From Lepidurus packardi (lineage: Eukaryota > Arthropoda > Branchiopoda > Notostraca > Triopsidae): a stretch of 64,000 bases of DNA. Positions within the stretch are counted from its first letter, which is position 1; each line of letters starts with the position of its first letter. The translations under genes and the position numbers were made by a program. This document shows positions 10,530-22,000 of the stretch, piece after piece. The notes beneath the pieces are model-generated. The model searched no databases. It was not told the origin of the DNA and worked only from the letters and a program-made list of their open reading frames with translations. The DNA is taken from positions 372,001-436,000 of the forward strand of contig JAKZAN010000004.1 in NCBI GenBank assembly GCA_023053545.1, written 5' to 3'.

Positions 10530-12317
10530 ATGGCAGTGGTAAGTTATGAGGAAGGTTTTTGTGAAAAGTCAAGATATTACGAGTTTTTAAACTTAATTTT
10601 AAAATGTACATTATTTTTTATTGCTTAGACTATGGAAAAGTTCATGTGGATTGTGGTGATCGTATGCCTGGAGGCCGTTTCAGCCGAGAACCGTGGCTGG
10701 GAATCAGATCCGAATACGATTGGCAGAAATGTGACCTCTGACCTTCGTTCAGGCAAATGCAAGTGGGTGGTTTTTCGCAAAAAATTATGTTCTCATTTAG
10801 TTTGGTTTTAATTCGTTTTGATTTCGGCAGTCTTGTCATTGTTTTCCATCGTCAAGTTCAAAAATGACGCCTGCAAAGGCAGCAATAGCTACAATGGGAC
10901 GTGCTTAACTTCCGCCGAATGTGCTACAGCTGGTGGAACTGCGGCTGGCTCTTGCGCCTCTGGATTTGGAGTTTGCTGCACCCGTAAGATACATTTTGAA
11001 TTAAACTAACGCAGTCCAACGCTCAAATTTCCCATTTTAGTCATCATATCGAAATGCGGGCAAAGCACGTCGAGAAACTGCACGTATTTCACGAACCCCG
11101 GTGGTGTGGGTACAACGTATTCCACCGGCGGTCAATGTTCGATGACGGTCAAGAAATGCGATGCCAACGTTTGTCAATTGCGGGTGGACTTTATTTCGTT
11201 CAGTATCACACAGCCGACCAACAGCAGTAACAACCTTTGCCTTACGGACATATTCACGGTCAGCGGAGCTTCTAACAACATGCCAGCAATCTGCGGTGAC
11301 AATGCTGGACAACATAGTAAGGAATTACTATACGTGTTTCTTATTATTCCAGTATTTTGCACGCAGTACTCGTTTAGTTCATGATTTTTTAAAATAATTT
11401 TTAGTGTATCTTGATGCGACGACTAGTCAGGAAAGTTGGACTCTCAACTGTATGCTTTCCGGAAGTTCGTCTCGAACGTGGAATTTGAAATTAACCCAGA
11501 TTCCTTGCAACTCACGGCTTACAGGTGTGTAGACACGAATCCATTCATCTAATGACAACTAAATTTTGAATCATTCTGAATTACGTTTTATTCATACAGC
11601 GCCGAGCGATTGCCTTCAATACTTCACGGAAGCCTCTGGGACGATTAAGAGCTATAATTTCGATTTTGTTCCTAATACCGATCCAGCGAGGCAGATTTCT
11701 AACCAAGACTACTCCATCTGCATCCGCAAAAACCAGGGGTTTTGTGGAATCTGCTACACCGCTTGTACGGATTCTGTGAATTCAGCTAACCCGGTCTCTT
11801 TTACCATCACTGAATCCATAGCGACCCGAAACTTTGCACGCAACGAACAAGCATTAGCGGTAGCTGCAGTAGCTGCAGTACCTGCGGTACCTTCCACCCC
11901 CCCCCCTGGTCCTAGCTATCCTATCGGTATTCCTGCCATTCCTGGCGTTCCTGCTGTTGCGGCCGTTCCGGGCATTCTTGGCGGTTGTGCCAAAGATTGG
12001 GTCTCGATTCCTTGCGGCACTGATCAAACTAATTCTGCATTACTATCAGTTGTCGGAGATTACACAACTCAGTGCGTTGACAAGTTTTGTGGGAGATTCT
12101 TCAACCCGATCAATGGCCTTGCTACCAATGCAGCTGTATACAGTAAACATTGTCACATTTTAGCTTAATTACAATCTTAAAGTGCTCCGTTTCCCTCGCA
12201 GGTTACCGGACTCCGTTCGAAATTCGCTACTACACCGACAGCACGGAAACTGACGATGCTGCTAACATTTGTTTCTGCCTCAACTATGTTCAACAAGCCT
12301 GTACCTCGACCGGGTAA
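10530..12317 (+). CDS. Secreted CUB-domain protein, intact copy (448 aa)
   Basis: Seven exons: 10530-10538, 10629-10758, 10831-10983, 11041-11316, 11405-11524, 11600-12142 and 12202-12317. All phases agree and the model is 1,347 nt. The N-terminus is MAVTMEKF followed by a hydrophobic leader ending near VSA. Then come an LFSIVKFKND segment, a Cys-rich knot (residues about 55-95, ending GVCC), and a CUB-like block (CGQS...CTYF...GGQCSMTVKKCDANVCQLRVDF) with regularly spaced cysteines. A second Cys-rich half contains an Ala/Val/Pro-rich linker with a C10 tract. The layout matches arthropod extracellular CUB proteins of unknown role. Intron 2 begins with GC (GCAAGT) rather than GT, the only phase-consistent solution. 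This is the only uninterrupted copy of three. Its function is not known. Confidence 0.8.
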
Positions 12318-12943
12318 TACGTACCAGCGATGAAAAGCCTTTGGCAGGATGATCACCCTTTTGAACCGCAATTTCTTTCACCTTTTGCACCTTTTAGACA
12401 TGTGACCATTAATTTATTGTGTGCAAATTTGCGATTTCTTTTCCGCAAGATAAAATGTTACGATGCTATTCTGGCGTTTATCCATGGACGACGTTTCCAA
12501 GCTCGTGTTTTAAAAAATATAATTCTAAGACCATTGCTACCAAGACTTCTGCAAAGAAATGTCGCGACGATGTAGGGTCGTTCAGCAATGGGTTAGAGAA
12601 GTCGCACGGAAACGGGACTACCAATGGCGGCTCTGCTTCTCCTGTAGATAATGCTACTCTGTCTTGCCAGTCTGAACCTTAAAATCTATAAGAATACTGT
12701 AAAAGGGAAGAATCGTATCTTTATTAATGTTCTCAAAGCTCCCTAGATGTTTTCATTAATGTTCCCAAAGCTCCCTAGATGTCGTGTCTTGTATAGCTAA
12801 GGAGTGCAACAGGTTCTCCAGTTTCGGAAATCCGAGATAAAAATGACACTAGTGTGTATTATGGTTTCAAAACGTTCTCGGAAAACGAATGACAAACGGG
12901 TGGTCACTCGAATTCAAAAATGGTAGTTGGATTGTAAATACAT
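12318..12943. other. Downstream of CUB copy 1
   Basis: An 87-codon plus-strand frame (12419-12682, Lys/Ser/Gly-rich) follows the CUB stop. It is preserved in copy 2 but differs in copy 3 by a deletion and a different 3' end. No domain is recognised and it may be UTR. Confidence 0.35.
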
Positions 12944-13101
12944 TAGTTTAGGTTAGGTTAGGTTAAGTTAGGATAGGTTAGGTTAGGTTTAGGTTAGGTT
13001 AGTTTAGGTTTGATTAGGTTAGTTTAGGTTTGATTAGGTTAGGATATTAAGTTAGGTTAGCTTAGGTTAGGTTATTAAGTTAGGTTAGATTTGGTTAGCT
13101 T
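12944..13101. repeat. Interstitial telomere-like TTAGG array
   Basis: About 160 bp of degenerate GGTTA/TTAGG units, with variants TTTAGG, TTAAG, TTGATTAGG and GATATTAAG. TTAGG is the ancestral arthropod telomere repeat. The array sits within a dispersed repeat also present at 6427-6600 without the array. A second copy lies at 25560-25717. Confidence 0.85.
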
Positions 13102-13485
13102 CACGATTCTCATCAATTTTCGTTGATGAGAGTCGCTAAAATTTGAATTTTCTTTCACTCCACTAGCTGAAAAAAGAAGAATTCATTGTTGGCCAATGAC
13201 ACATTAGTGTCATGTTTGACCCAGGGACACTTTACGTACGTATGTAACTAAATCCGGAGAACGTGTTGAAGGAGTGGCTACAGAGTCGTATCCGGTCGTC
13301 TGTGGCAGCTCGTAGCGGAGATTTGTAGAGTGAGTCAAGGCGAGGTATTTGACTGTTGGTGTTTGACGAGTGATATTACAGTGGTTTCTTTGACAATTCC
13401 CAGGTGTTTTGCAAAGCCATTTACCAATGAAATAAATTAAAACTTTCCCCTCACAACACTTTCTTACACATGGAAAAAATCGTGC
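13102..13485. other. Convergent intergenic region
   Basis: Lies between the CUB and IR 3' ends. It includes an imperfect palindrome around CTCATCAATTTTCGTTGATGAG (about 13110-13131), which closes the dispersed repeat. No gene seen. Confidence 0.4.
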
Positions 13486-16400
13486 TTAATTCGTCTGCTT
13501 GGCCAAACCATGTCTGAAGTGCTCAATCAAGAAGGCCAACGCCGATAAGCCAATTCCTAAGCCGAGTAAAGCAAAAGCAGTTTGCAATTGCGATACAGTG
13601 AGCACATCCACCACCGGGACCAAATTGGCGGGATTGAAACACGGGATGTTTGGAATGTACTTCTGGTTAAAGTACGTCAAGAGTCCACCTTCCATAGCCA
13701 CCATCACCCTTTGTTATCGATTTTTTACCAAAGAATCTGCAACTGGTTTCGTTCGTTAAGTCATTCTCAAAAATTTACTTGGTCCTTAAGGCTTCGGTAA
13801 GAGCCGGTACGTGTTTGGACGTGTACCAACCCACCACATCCAAGCCTAGCCCCTCCTCCTTGGCCAAGGTCATGCGGCATTTATGCTGCGTACGGAAATC
13901 CCTCAAAATGGCGGATTCCGCCATCGGCCTCCCCTTTCATTAACAAAGTAAAACTTATCTTCAAACCTTCTTTGAAATTAATGCAATGAAACGTATACGG
14001 TAATATAAGCATAGCCTCCTTCTAAAACCTTTTCTACGGCCTCGCTATCAAAATCCACCATTGTATCTGGGTTGTTCCGGTAGATGTCGCCCATAGCTTT
14101 GGGAATTCCCGAGGTTGCCTCCTAAAAACATTTTTTTTTTAAGTTTTAAGATTATGCCGAAGCTAGTTTCTTAAGACAAAAAAAGGCAATAAATAGTATT
14201 ACCAAGAAGTCGGTGGCGAAAATGTGTCCGCGATTCACTACCGGCTTTAGGCTTCGCTTGGAAATGAAATCCTGGAAAGTTTCAATGAGCGGCTGAGCCA
14301 CTGGGGCACTGATGAAGGAGATCAGAATCGAAGTGTAGGTGTAGACGATAATTACTGCAGCCAGATTCCAACCCGTGGTTACTACCCGGCCGGGTAAATG
14401 TTTGGGGCTGAAACCGCCTAACGTTGTTGTTTTATTTTAACGTGGAAGACACATGGTCAAGTAATAAACGAGTTTAAATTAATTTTACCTTGGCCAGAAA
14501 TGAGCGAAACGTTGTACAGAAGATCTAGACCGTAATCAGTTTCGTCCCCAAAGATCTTCGAGAAAATCCACATGGTACTGGCCACAGCGACGGTACTGGC
14601 AACAATAACTAGCCATACCTTTGTGCCAATGTTCAAGATTCAAGACAGCAAATGACTGATTTGAAACTGTTATAGCTTAAGTGATGAAATTTCTATTAAT
14701 CAGATGTAAAAGATAAATTGCTAATGTATTACTAACAATATAAAGTAAATAAAGTGCTAGTAGTAATGAATATGATAGCTTATTGTCAAATTGAAGATTT
14801 GTTTTTACTTTTTTACGCAAGGTTTTCGCAAAACAATAACAAACACCAGCGCCATCTATGAGTATTTCGTATCGACAAGCTAAGGTATACGTCAGCCTTA
14901 AAAAAGTACGGTTTGGAAAGGGTTATACTTCTGGTTGGTAGGGTTTCGTGTTGGAGAGCACGTCGTACTGGATAGTAGGTGGCGGGATGACCACACCCCA
15001 GCGACCGTAGAACGTTGGCCAAACGATATCCAAAAAGGGCTGGTAGCGTCGCTCAAACACGAACGGGAAGATGGTAATGTCCACTTGCTAAAATTATTTT
15101 GCTTTGGCGTTTACTATCATTCGATGTTTCGATATGTCAAAAAGCCGAAGTATGGAGCTTACGTGTGTTACTGCGTTCCCTACTAAGCCCTCGCCGGTAC
15201 CGTTAACGACCACCGTACTGCCGAACGTCCCAGCCTCTGGTCTTATCACCGAGCTCCTTAATTCGGTATATTGTATTTTTCTTATTTTTTTTTTTTTTTT
15301 TTAGATTTTTTTCTTTTTATTTACCTTAGATGGAGACTACTCATGAGACTATCAAAGAGTTCCATATTACTCCCACGCCAGCTGACCAAAGTACCGTCTG
15401 CGGTGCGCTCGCTCGACACGAACGGGGGCATCTGGATTTAGAATTTGTAGAAATATATACAAAATTAGAAGAAGCTTAGGGGAAAACTTTTACTTCCAGA
15501 GATCCAACTAAGATATGCTGACGTTCCCAGTCTGACAGAGTACATCGACGGTCGATGTAACTGAACTGGTGAATTTGCGGAAGTACGGTTCCATTATTTC
15601 GCCCAAGGCTGACTCTTCTACTGGCGTCTTTGTGCCAATCTTGTAGGATTCCCAGTAGAGCGGACTGTCCTGTAGCAATGGGTTGCGGGATGCGGAGATG
15701 GGTGACACAGGAAAGTGTGTTTAAGACCAGCAATCGCACCGTTCGCGAAGGGAAATTTTCTAAATGAAGTGGGTGCAGCAACGGAAATTTTCCTTGAGCA
15801 ACAATGAAAAGCACGTCGCTGTGAGGCGGAGGGAAGTTTTTTAAAATCCCTATTTTTAAAAAATAAGAAATTACACAATTAATATTAGATTTTTTTTATG
15901 AAGTAGGAGTCTCTTTCTATACTCAGTCGTTGATAAGGAATCATCGCACTGATGACTTCCGAATATCCATCTTGCAACTGCAACTCCCGGACGGCCAACT
16001 CCATCACGTTTTTCTCACGCAGTTCCAATTTTGGAAGGTCAGGAGACAGAAATGCTACTGTTAACAAGTAAAAAAGACAACTATTAAGGCTCCCGTATAC
16101 CTTAGCTTGTTGATGCGAAACAGTCACAGATGGCGCTGGTTTGTTATTCTTTTGCTTCAGAAAAGTGCAAAATTCATGTTACTACTTTATTACTCACTGG
16201 AAAAAAGGTCGACTGGTTGTGCACTAGCTGTTAGTATGCGCAAGTTTACCGTCAAAGAATTTTTTCAGTGTTCCGAAATTCCCTATGATAACCGCCTACA
16301 CCGAGTTAAGGCCATGGTGTACATCTTAGATCATATACACTATTGATAGGACACGGCTATGTGGACCATAGGATGTGGACGGCTGTGCTCGGCTTAACTT

Positions 16401-17453
16401 CAAACTCAGCCGCCATTGTTGTGGCCAAATCTAGGCGCGCTTTATGAAACTTTGCTAGAGAGACGCATGCCACATAATTCCTTTTGTCTTATAAGCTGAT
16501 TCGTAGTATAAGCCAATTTGAAATTACTGTGAATAAGTTCAGACGGGAAAAAAATGGGCCGAACAAATCCTTTGACTTCGTTTTGGACTCCCTACAACCC
16601 TTTTCCATTGCCCAAGCAATCCTACGTTAGTTCATGGATACCTGTTCGAAATACTTATCTATAAAAAAAATATTAGACATAAAAAATAACGTTCATATGA
16701 AAGGCTATATTCTTCCCATTTTTCTCTCTTTTCTTATAACCTGGGAAGGAGCACTTTTGCACCATTGTTTCTCATGGAATCCTACAAAAGCCGAACCATG
16801 GAAACGAAGATGATTATAAACAAAAATCGCCGTTGCTGTGGCCAAATCTACGACTGTGCCACCCTTTACTCCACAAACGTCGCAGTGTAGCCATGCCCTA
16901 TCTATAGTATATATGATCTAAGGTGTACTTCAAGTAGTTGATCATGATTTGTCAGAAGGGGGCACTGATGTCATACCCGTTCTCAATGTAATTTCATAAG
17001 CTTCAAATATGTTTTTAAAATAAGCAGAAAGAGATCATTGAAAAACTATTTTTTTTTTTAAATGTCTTAATAGGAAAATCTAGTCCCGTCACTTCCTATA
17101 TGATTTATTTGAAGTTTTAAAAATTTTACTCTAGATACAAAATTTATGGGAAAACGTATTAACAAAAGCTTACTAGTTGCACTAGGTAAATACATCCCAT
17201 GCATTACTCTCACAATCTAATTTCATTATATTCCACAGATAATAAGAATGTTCGAATCCAAGTTGGCTACACAGCGCCACTAGAGGTTGGAGTACACCGT
17301 GGTCTTAAGGTATACAGGGGCCACAAATTCAATGCAGTATGGATGCTAGCTTAACCCAGTTAAAAATTGGATAAAAACAAATAGCTTACCTAAGGTTCTT
17401 CCTAAACTGTCCTGGGCTAGGAGCAGTACGACGAGACATTTCAATAGCCTCAT
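13486..17453 (-). CDS. Ionotropic receptor (IR family), copy 1, 594 aa
   Basis: Eleven exons on the minus strand, 5' to 3': 17390-17453, 15923-16057, 15494-15849, 15325-15431, 15163-15280, 14929-15087, 14489-14618, 14203-14417, 13999-14121, 13779-13933, 13486-13708. All phases agree (1,785 nt). The layout is signal peptide; N-terminal region; ligand-binding lobe 1 (VGSLEMPPFV, then GTLVSWRGSNMELFDSL, then FPFVFERRYQPFLD); M1 (VWLVIVASTVAVASTMWIF); pore loop near LISGQGGFSP; M2/M3 (WNLAAVIIVYTYTSILISF); lobe 2; and M4 (LQTAFALLGLGIGLSALAFL). This is the ionotropic glutamate receptor fold used by arthropods as chemoreceptors at dendritic membranes. The ligand is unknown. Intron 1 (1.3 kb) holds TIR-type repeats. 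Intron 4 is very short (44 bp). It is divergent from the CUB gene to its right. Confidence 0.85.
14820..14905 (+). repeat. Terminal part of the CTAAGGTATACG repeat family
   Basis: Shares about 65 bp with 3240-3303 (CAATAACAAAC, AGCGCCATCT, TATCGACAAGCTAAGGTATACG) and lies in IR intron 6. The same piece is at about 27436-27521 in the second IR gene. The other end of this element was not located. Confidence 0.5.
16088..16220 (-). repeat. Inverted terminal part of the CTAAGGTATACG repeat family
   Basis: Starts CTCCCGTATACCTTAGCTTGT and continues with the inverted counterpart of 14820-14905, followed near 16213 by GGTTGTGCACTAGCTGTTA as in the element at 2918-3303. It lies in intron 1 of the IR gene. 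The duplicate is at about 28704-28836. Confidence 0.5.
16317..16930. repeat. Inverted-repeat element in IR intron 1
   Basis: The left arm starts GTGTACATCTTAGATCATA (16317) and the right arm ends TATGATCTAAGGTGTAC (about 16926). The arms pair over roughly 45 bp with a few mismatches and enclose about 530 bp without coding potential. The duplicate is at about 28933-29546, and a diverged right-arm remnant lies at about 8898-8935. This suggests a MITE-like insertion. The family is not assigned. Confidence 0.5.
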
Positions 17454-18837
17454 CCCGGACGCCACGTTTAGTGATTGACTATATAGGTAGTATTTGGGGC
17501 AGCTTGGCTTCTACTGGTCCGGGTAACTACAACAGCCACACCATTTATATACTCCCAATGTGCTGAGATTAGCTCATTTATTAACCGGGCCTGTTATGTG
17601 CTAGTTGTCAGGAAATCGCCTGCGGGTAGGAGAACTCTCGGGATCTTCTGCTTAGTACTTAAAGTGGCATAATATCGTGCCTTATACCTTACTCCGCCCT
17701 TCAAGTTATACAGCTTTGGACGCTCCCAGGCTCCCTATTAGAGGTGGATTTCAGTAAACACATTTCTAATGGATGTGATTTGGGGTTGGGCTTTAGATCC
17801 TACCGTTTTGATCAGTTACCTAAATTATTCACCTCTGCAAAATGCAAAACGGATTAGCGGGCCGCAAAGTATATCTACATCCTACTAACGCCTTGGACTG
17901 AAAACATTCCAAGTCTGTAATTAAATGTTTTTTGTGGGTTTTTGGTGTAATGCGTAGCGTAGGCGGAATCCTTTTGTTAGTTTTTTACTGAACTTCCTGG
18001 GATTTATAGGAGCATAATTGTCAGGGCCTGCTCTTCCAAGAGGCTTGTGCAAGGTCCGGTATTTTTTTCCAACAGAAATGAATGAGCTTGGTTTGGTCCA
18101 TGGTGAATTGGGGTTGTAAGTCATGGCTTCATTTGGAGAGTAAAGAGAAACGTTTAAATTGTACGTGCTTTTACTAAAATATTCATAAAAATTACCTGAA
18201 CTTTTTAAGTAAATTAATTTTGCTCCGAACTTTCGTAGTTTCACCCTTTTCTAAGTAAGCTTCACGTATTTTTACTTTTCATTTTTACGGTGTATGCAAT
18301 TAGGGGACCGCTCAACGCATAAAAACTATAGGGTGAACCACAACTGTTATTTACCCGTTTACCGACTATAGGACTTTGCTCTATGCCGACTAAACAGCAA
18401 CCAACTTCCTAGATAAATGCGTTTTTACCATATGCAAAGAAAAAAGAAAACGCACAACTAGGTATTATAAAAGGAGTGTGGTATCAGTCAGTCGGCACAA
18501 GTATCGCAGCCATGGCAGTGGTAAGTTATGAGGAAGGTTTTTGTGAAAAGTCAAGATATTACGAGTTTTTAAACTTAATTTTAAAATGTACATTATTTTT
18601 TATTGCTTAGACTATGGAAAAGTTCATGTGGATTGTGGTGATCGTATGCCTGGAGGCCGTTTCAGCCGAGAACCGTGGCTGGGAATCAGATCCGAATACG
18701 ATTGGCAGAAATGTGACCTCTGACCTTCGTTCAGGCAAATGCAAGTGGGTGGTTTTTCGCAAAAAATTATGTTCTCATTTAGTTTGGTTTTAATTCGTTT
18801 TGATTTCGGCAGTCTTGTCATTGTTTTCCATCGTCAA

Positions 18838-19018
18838 TGTAATGTAGCGACCGATGATAGATGGCGCCAGGGAATGGGAAAAGGAGGTTAGTTAAAAGTA
18901 CAATACAGGAGACTAACGAGCAGACCAAAAACACACTCTAGGATTATCTGATATATCGACCTTAATAACGGTCATCAGTGATCATTACAGCTGTGGTTAA
19001 ACACACGTAATCACTACA
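18838..19018 (+). repeat. 5' LTR (181 bp)
   Basis: TG...CA ends. Identical by eye to the 3' LTR and to the solo LTR at 31454-31634. It is short for a Ty3/gypsy LTR. Confidence 0.95.
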
Positions 19019-19088
19019 TTGGCGACGAGGTAAAAATATTGTTTTAAACAAACCGTGCATTCTACACTGATTACAGAGAGCATTCAGC

Positions 19089-22000
19089 ATGGCTTCTCTA
19101 CCTCCATACGAGCCTTTCCGAATAAGCATGGACCCACAGTCAGTCAGCACCCGATGGGAACAATGGTTATCTGGATTCGAAAACCTCTTAGAAGCTTTAG
19201 ACGTCATCGAGAAGGAAGACGATAAAGAGGCTCGAAAACTGGCAATTGATAGAAGAAGGAAAGCCATGTTGCTGTATTACGCGGGCGAAGAGGTGGTGAA
19301 CGTGTTTAACGGCATTCCAGAAAAGCCTGAAGAAAAGAACACCTTCTCAAAGCTAAAACCCCTACTAAACAAGTATTTTCTGCCAAAGAAGAATTTAGAA
19401 CTGGAAATTTTCAGGTTCAGACAACTACGTCAAGACGACAGTGAAACAATGGACATATTCGCCACTCGCCTTCGAGTACAGGCACAACGATGCGAATTTC
19501 AAGATTTGGAAGCAGAAGTTAAGCTTCAGATCATACAGGGATGTAAATCAAGCGCGTTCCGCAAATTATTCTTACGCGAAAAAATGTCTCTCACGAAGAT
19601 GCTCGACCACGCCCGTTCGTCGGAAGCAGCTGATCTGTATGAAGAAAACCTTCAGAAGAATTCCGATCAATCAGCTATGGCAGTCAAGACTCGAAACTTC
19701 AACAGCAACGCAGCTCCAGAAACACCTAAAAGCAAGACTCATAACGTCTGCAGAAATTGCGGGGGATCGTGGCCACACAACAGCTCGCCATGCCCAATGC
19801 AAAATCGGTGCCGGAATTGTGGCAGAAGCTGGCCACATCAAAAGGATAAGCCATGCCCTGCAAAAGGGAAAACGTGTTCACGTTGCGGCAAGTTCAACCA
19901 TTTCGCCGATCAATGCAAAAGCTCGCAAATGGGCAAGTCCACCAGTCGCACGGACCACGTTCACCAAATACAGCAAGGAGACTCCAGTGACGAATCAGTC
20001 CTCAGAATTCAAAGCAAAGGCGAATCAAGTGCAATCGCCCAAATCGGAATATGTGGAGATTCCATACCGATGATGATTGACACCGGATCTACGTGCAATC
20101 TTCTCAGCGAAAAAACGTACAAAACGCTACGCAATGCTGCACCCCTTGAACCAGTCGAAAACGAAGTCACTGCTTACGGGAAAAGGAAGATTAGCATACT
20201 AGGATCTTTCACAACTTTACTCACTTCTAAATATGCGTCAGTATTAACAACCGTTTACGTAAGCAACGATGAAGACGCAGAGTGCCTACTCAGCCGCAAA
20301 ATATCCGAAGAACTGGGTCTCGTAATTTTCACAAACGTCGTCTCCACCGAAGATGGACACTCACAACTAAAGAAAGACTTCCCAAAGCTGTTCTGCGGAC
20401 TGGGAAAGCTAGAAGGACACCAGGTGAAGCTATACATCGACTCATCGGTAGCCGCAGTGGCCCGGAAACATCGAAGAGTTGGTTTCCACCTTCGTAAAGC
20501 AATGGCTGAAGAACTCGATCGACTCTTAGAGAACGACATCATAGAACCAGTCCTTGATGGCCCAACGCCATGGGTTTCCCCATGTCTTATCATTCCTAAA
20601 CCGAAGCAGCCGGGCAAATACAGGGTTTGTGTGGATATGAGGGCCCCAAACAAAGCGATCCTCCGAACCAGGCACGTCATTCCGACAGTTGAAGACCTGA
20701 TCGTGGATCTCAACGGTGCGAAATTCTTCTCGAAGCTTGACATGAACCAGGGGTATCATCAACTTGAGTTACACCCCGATTCGAGATTCATCACTACCTT
20801 CGCAACGCATCGTGGCCTATTCCGTTACAAACGTCTAAATTTCGGCATTAACTGCGCATCAGAAATTTTTGACGACATAGTGCGGCAGATCGTCAGTGGG
20901 ATACCTGGGGTCATCAATCGCAGTGACGACATTCTAGTCACAGGCAGAAACAAAGAAGAGCACGATCTGAACCTCAAAGAAGTACTTCGCCGACTATCAG
21001 AGAAAAATATTACACTCAACTTCGAAAAATGCGAGTTTGAGAAGAAGCAACTTACTTTTTACGGCCTGAAGTTTAGCGCCGAAGGTCTCGCCCCAGATGA
21101 AGACAAAATCAAAGCAATCAACAATGCGCCGCAGCCGGAAAGCGCTGAAGGAGTTGCGAGCTTCTTGGGGATGATCACGTTTTGTAGCCGGTTCATCAAA
21201 GATGCAGCGTCAATCGCCGAGCCACTACGCAAGCTGACCCATCAAGACAATCCTTGGGTATGGGGTCCGCAAGAAGAATATGCTTTTCAAGAGTTAAAAA
21301 AGCGTTTGCGGGAGGCAACAACTTTGGCGTATTATAACATCGAGAAGCCCACTGCTCTTATCGTCGACGCTAGTGCAAAGGGGCTTGGAGCAATCCTTGT
21401 CCAAGTTTCCAAAGACGGTCAAGAAACGCCTGTCGCGTTCGCAAGCCGCAGGTTAACTGATGTAGAGTCGCGTTACTCCCAAACGGAAAGAGAAGCACTT
21501 GCCATAACGTGGGCAATTTTTCACTTTCACTTGTACGTGGCCGGAAAGAGTTTCAAGGTTATAACCGACCATAAACCTCTAGTCACCTTATTTAACAAAC
21601 CTTTAATCCAGCCTCCTGCTCGCATTGAAAGATGGATACTCAAGCTACAGCAGTACGAGTTCTCGGTAGATTACAGGCCTGGAAAAAACAACCCGGCCGA
21701 TTTCATGTCAAGGCATCCGATCCTGGACGCAAGCGTCTCGTCCCGGGAAGAAACATTGGCCGAAAATTATATCAACGCGGTGTGCCTCAAATCTGAACCG
21801 AAGACCGTTTCACTTCAAGAGATCGCTGACGCATCCGAGAACGACAAGTCACTTCAAGCCATAGTGAAGATTCTTAAAAAGGTTAAGCAAAGTGGACCTT
21901 TAGACTTCAATGAAGCTGAGGAAAAGCGCTTCAAAGTCTTGAAGCAATGCATGGACCAGATGTCAGTAATTCCATGGCAGAAAGGAGAATTTGTCCTGAA

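Larger units (their letters stand above)
9166..17147. repeat. Tandem array copy 1 (7,982-bp unit)
   Basis: Positions correspond to copy 2 with a constant offset of 7,982. The unit holds an orphan IR first exon, the intact CUB gene, a convergent intergenic region with a TTAGG array, and the body of IR gene 1. Its own IR first exon is in the next unit. Confidence 0.9.

Noticed and set aside
15508..15708. Alternative reading frame of IR exon 3 (SPISASRNPLLQ...)
   Set aside because: The other frame runs unbroken from the acceptor at 15849 to the donor at 15493, keeps phase with both neighbours, and ends in the expected IR lobe-1 start.
19441..20073. 210-codon overlapping frame inside the LTR element
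   Set aside because: Shadow of the Gag region in another frame, with basic low-information composition.
20255..20743. 162-codon minus-strand frame in the LTR element
   Set aside because: Antisense shadow of protease/RT coding sequence.
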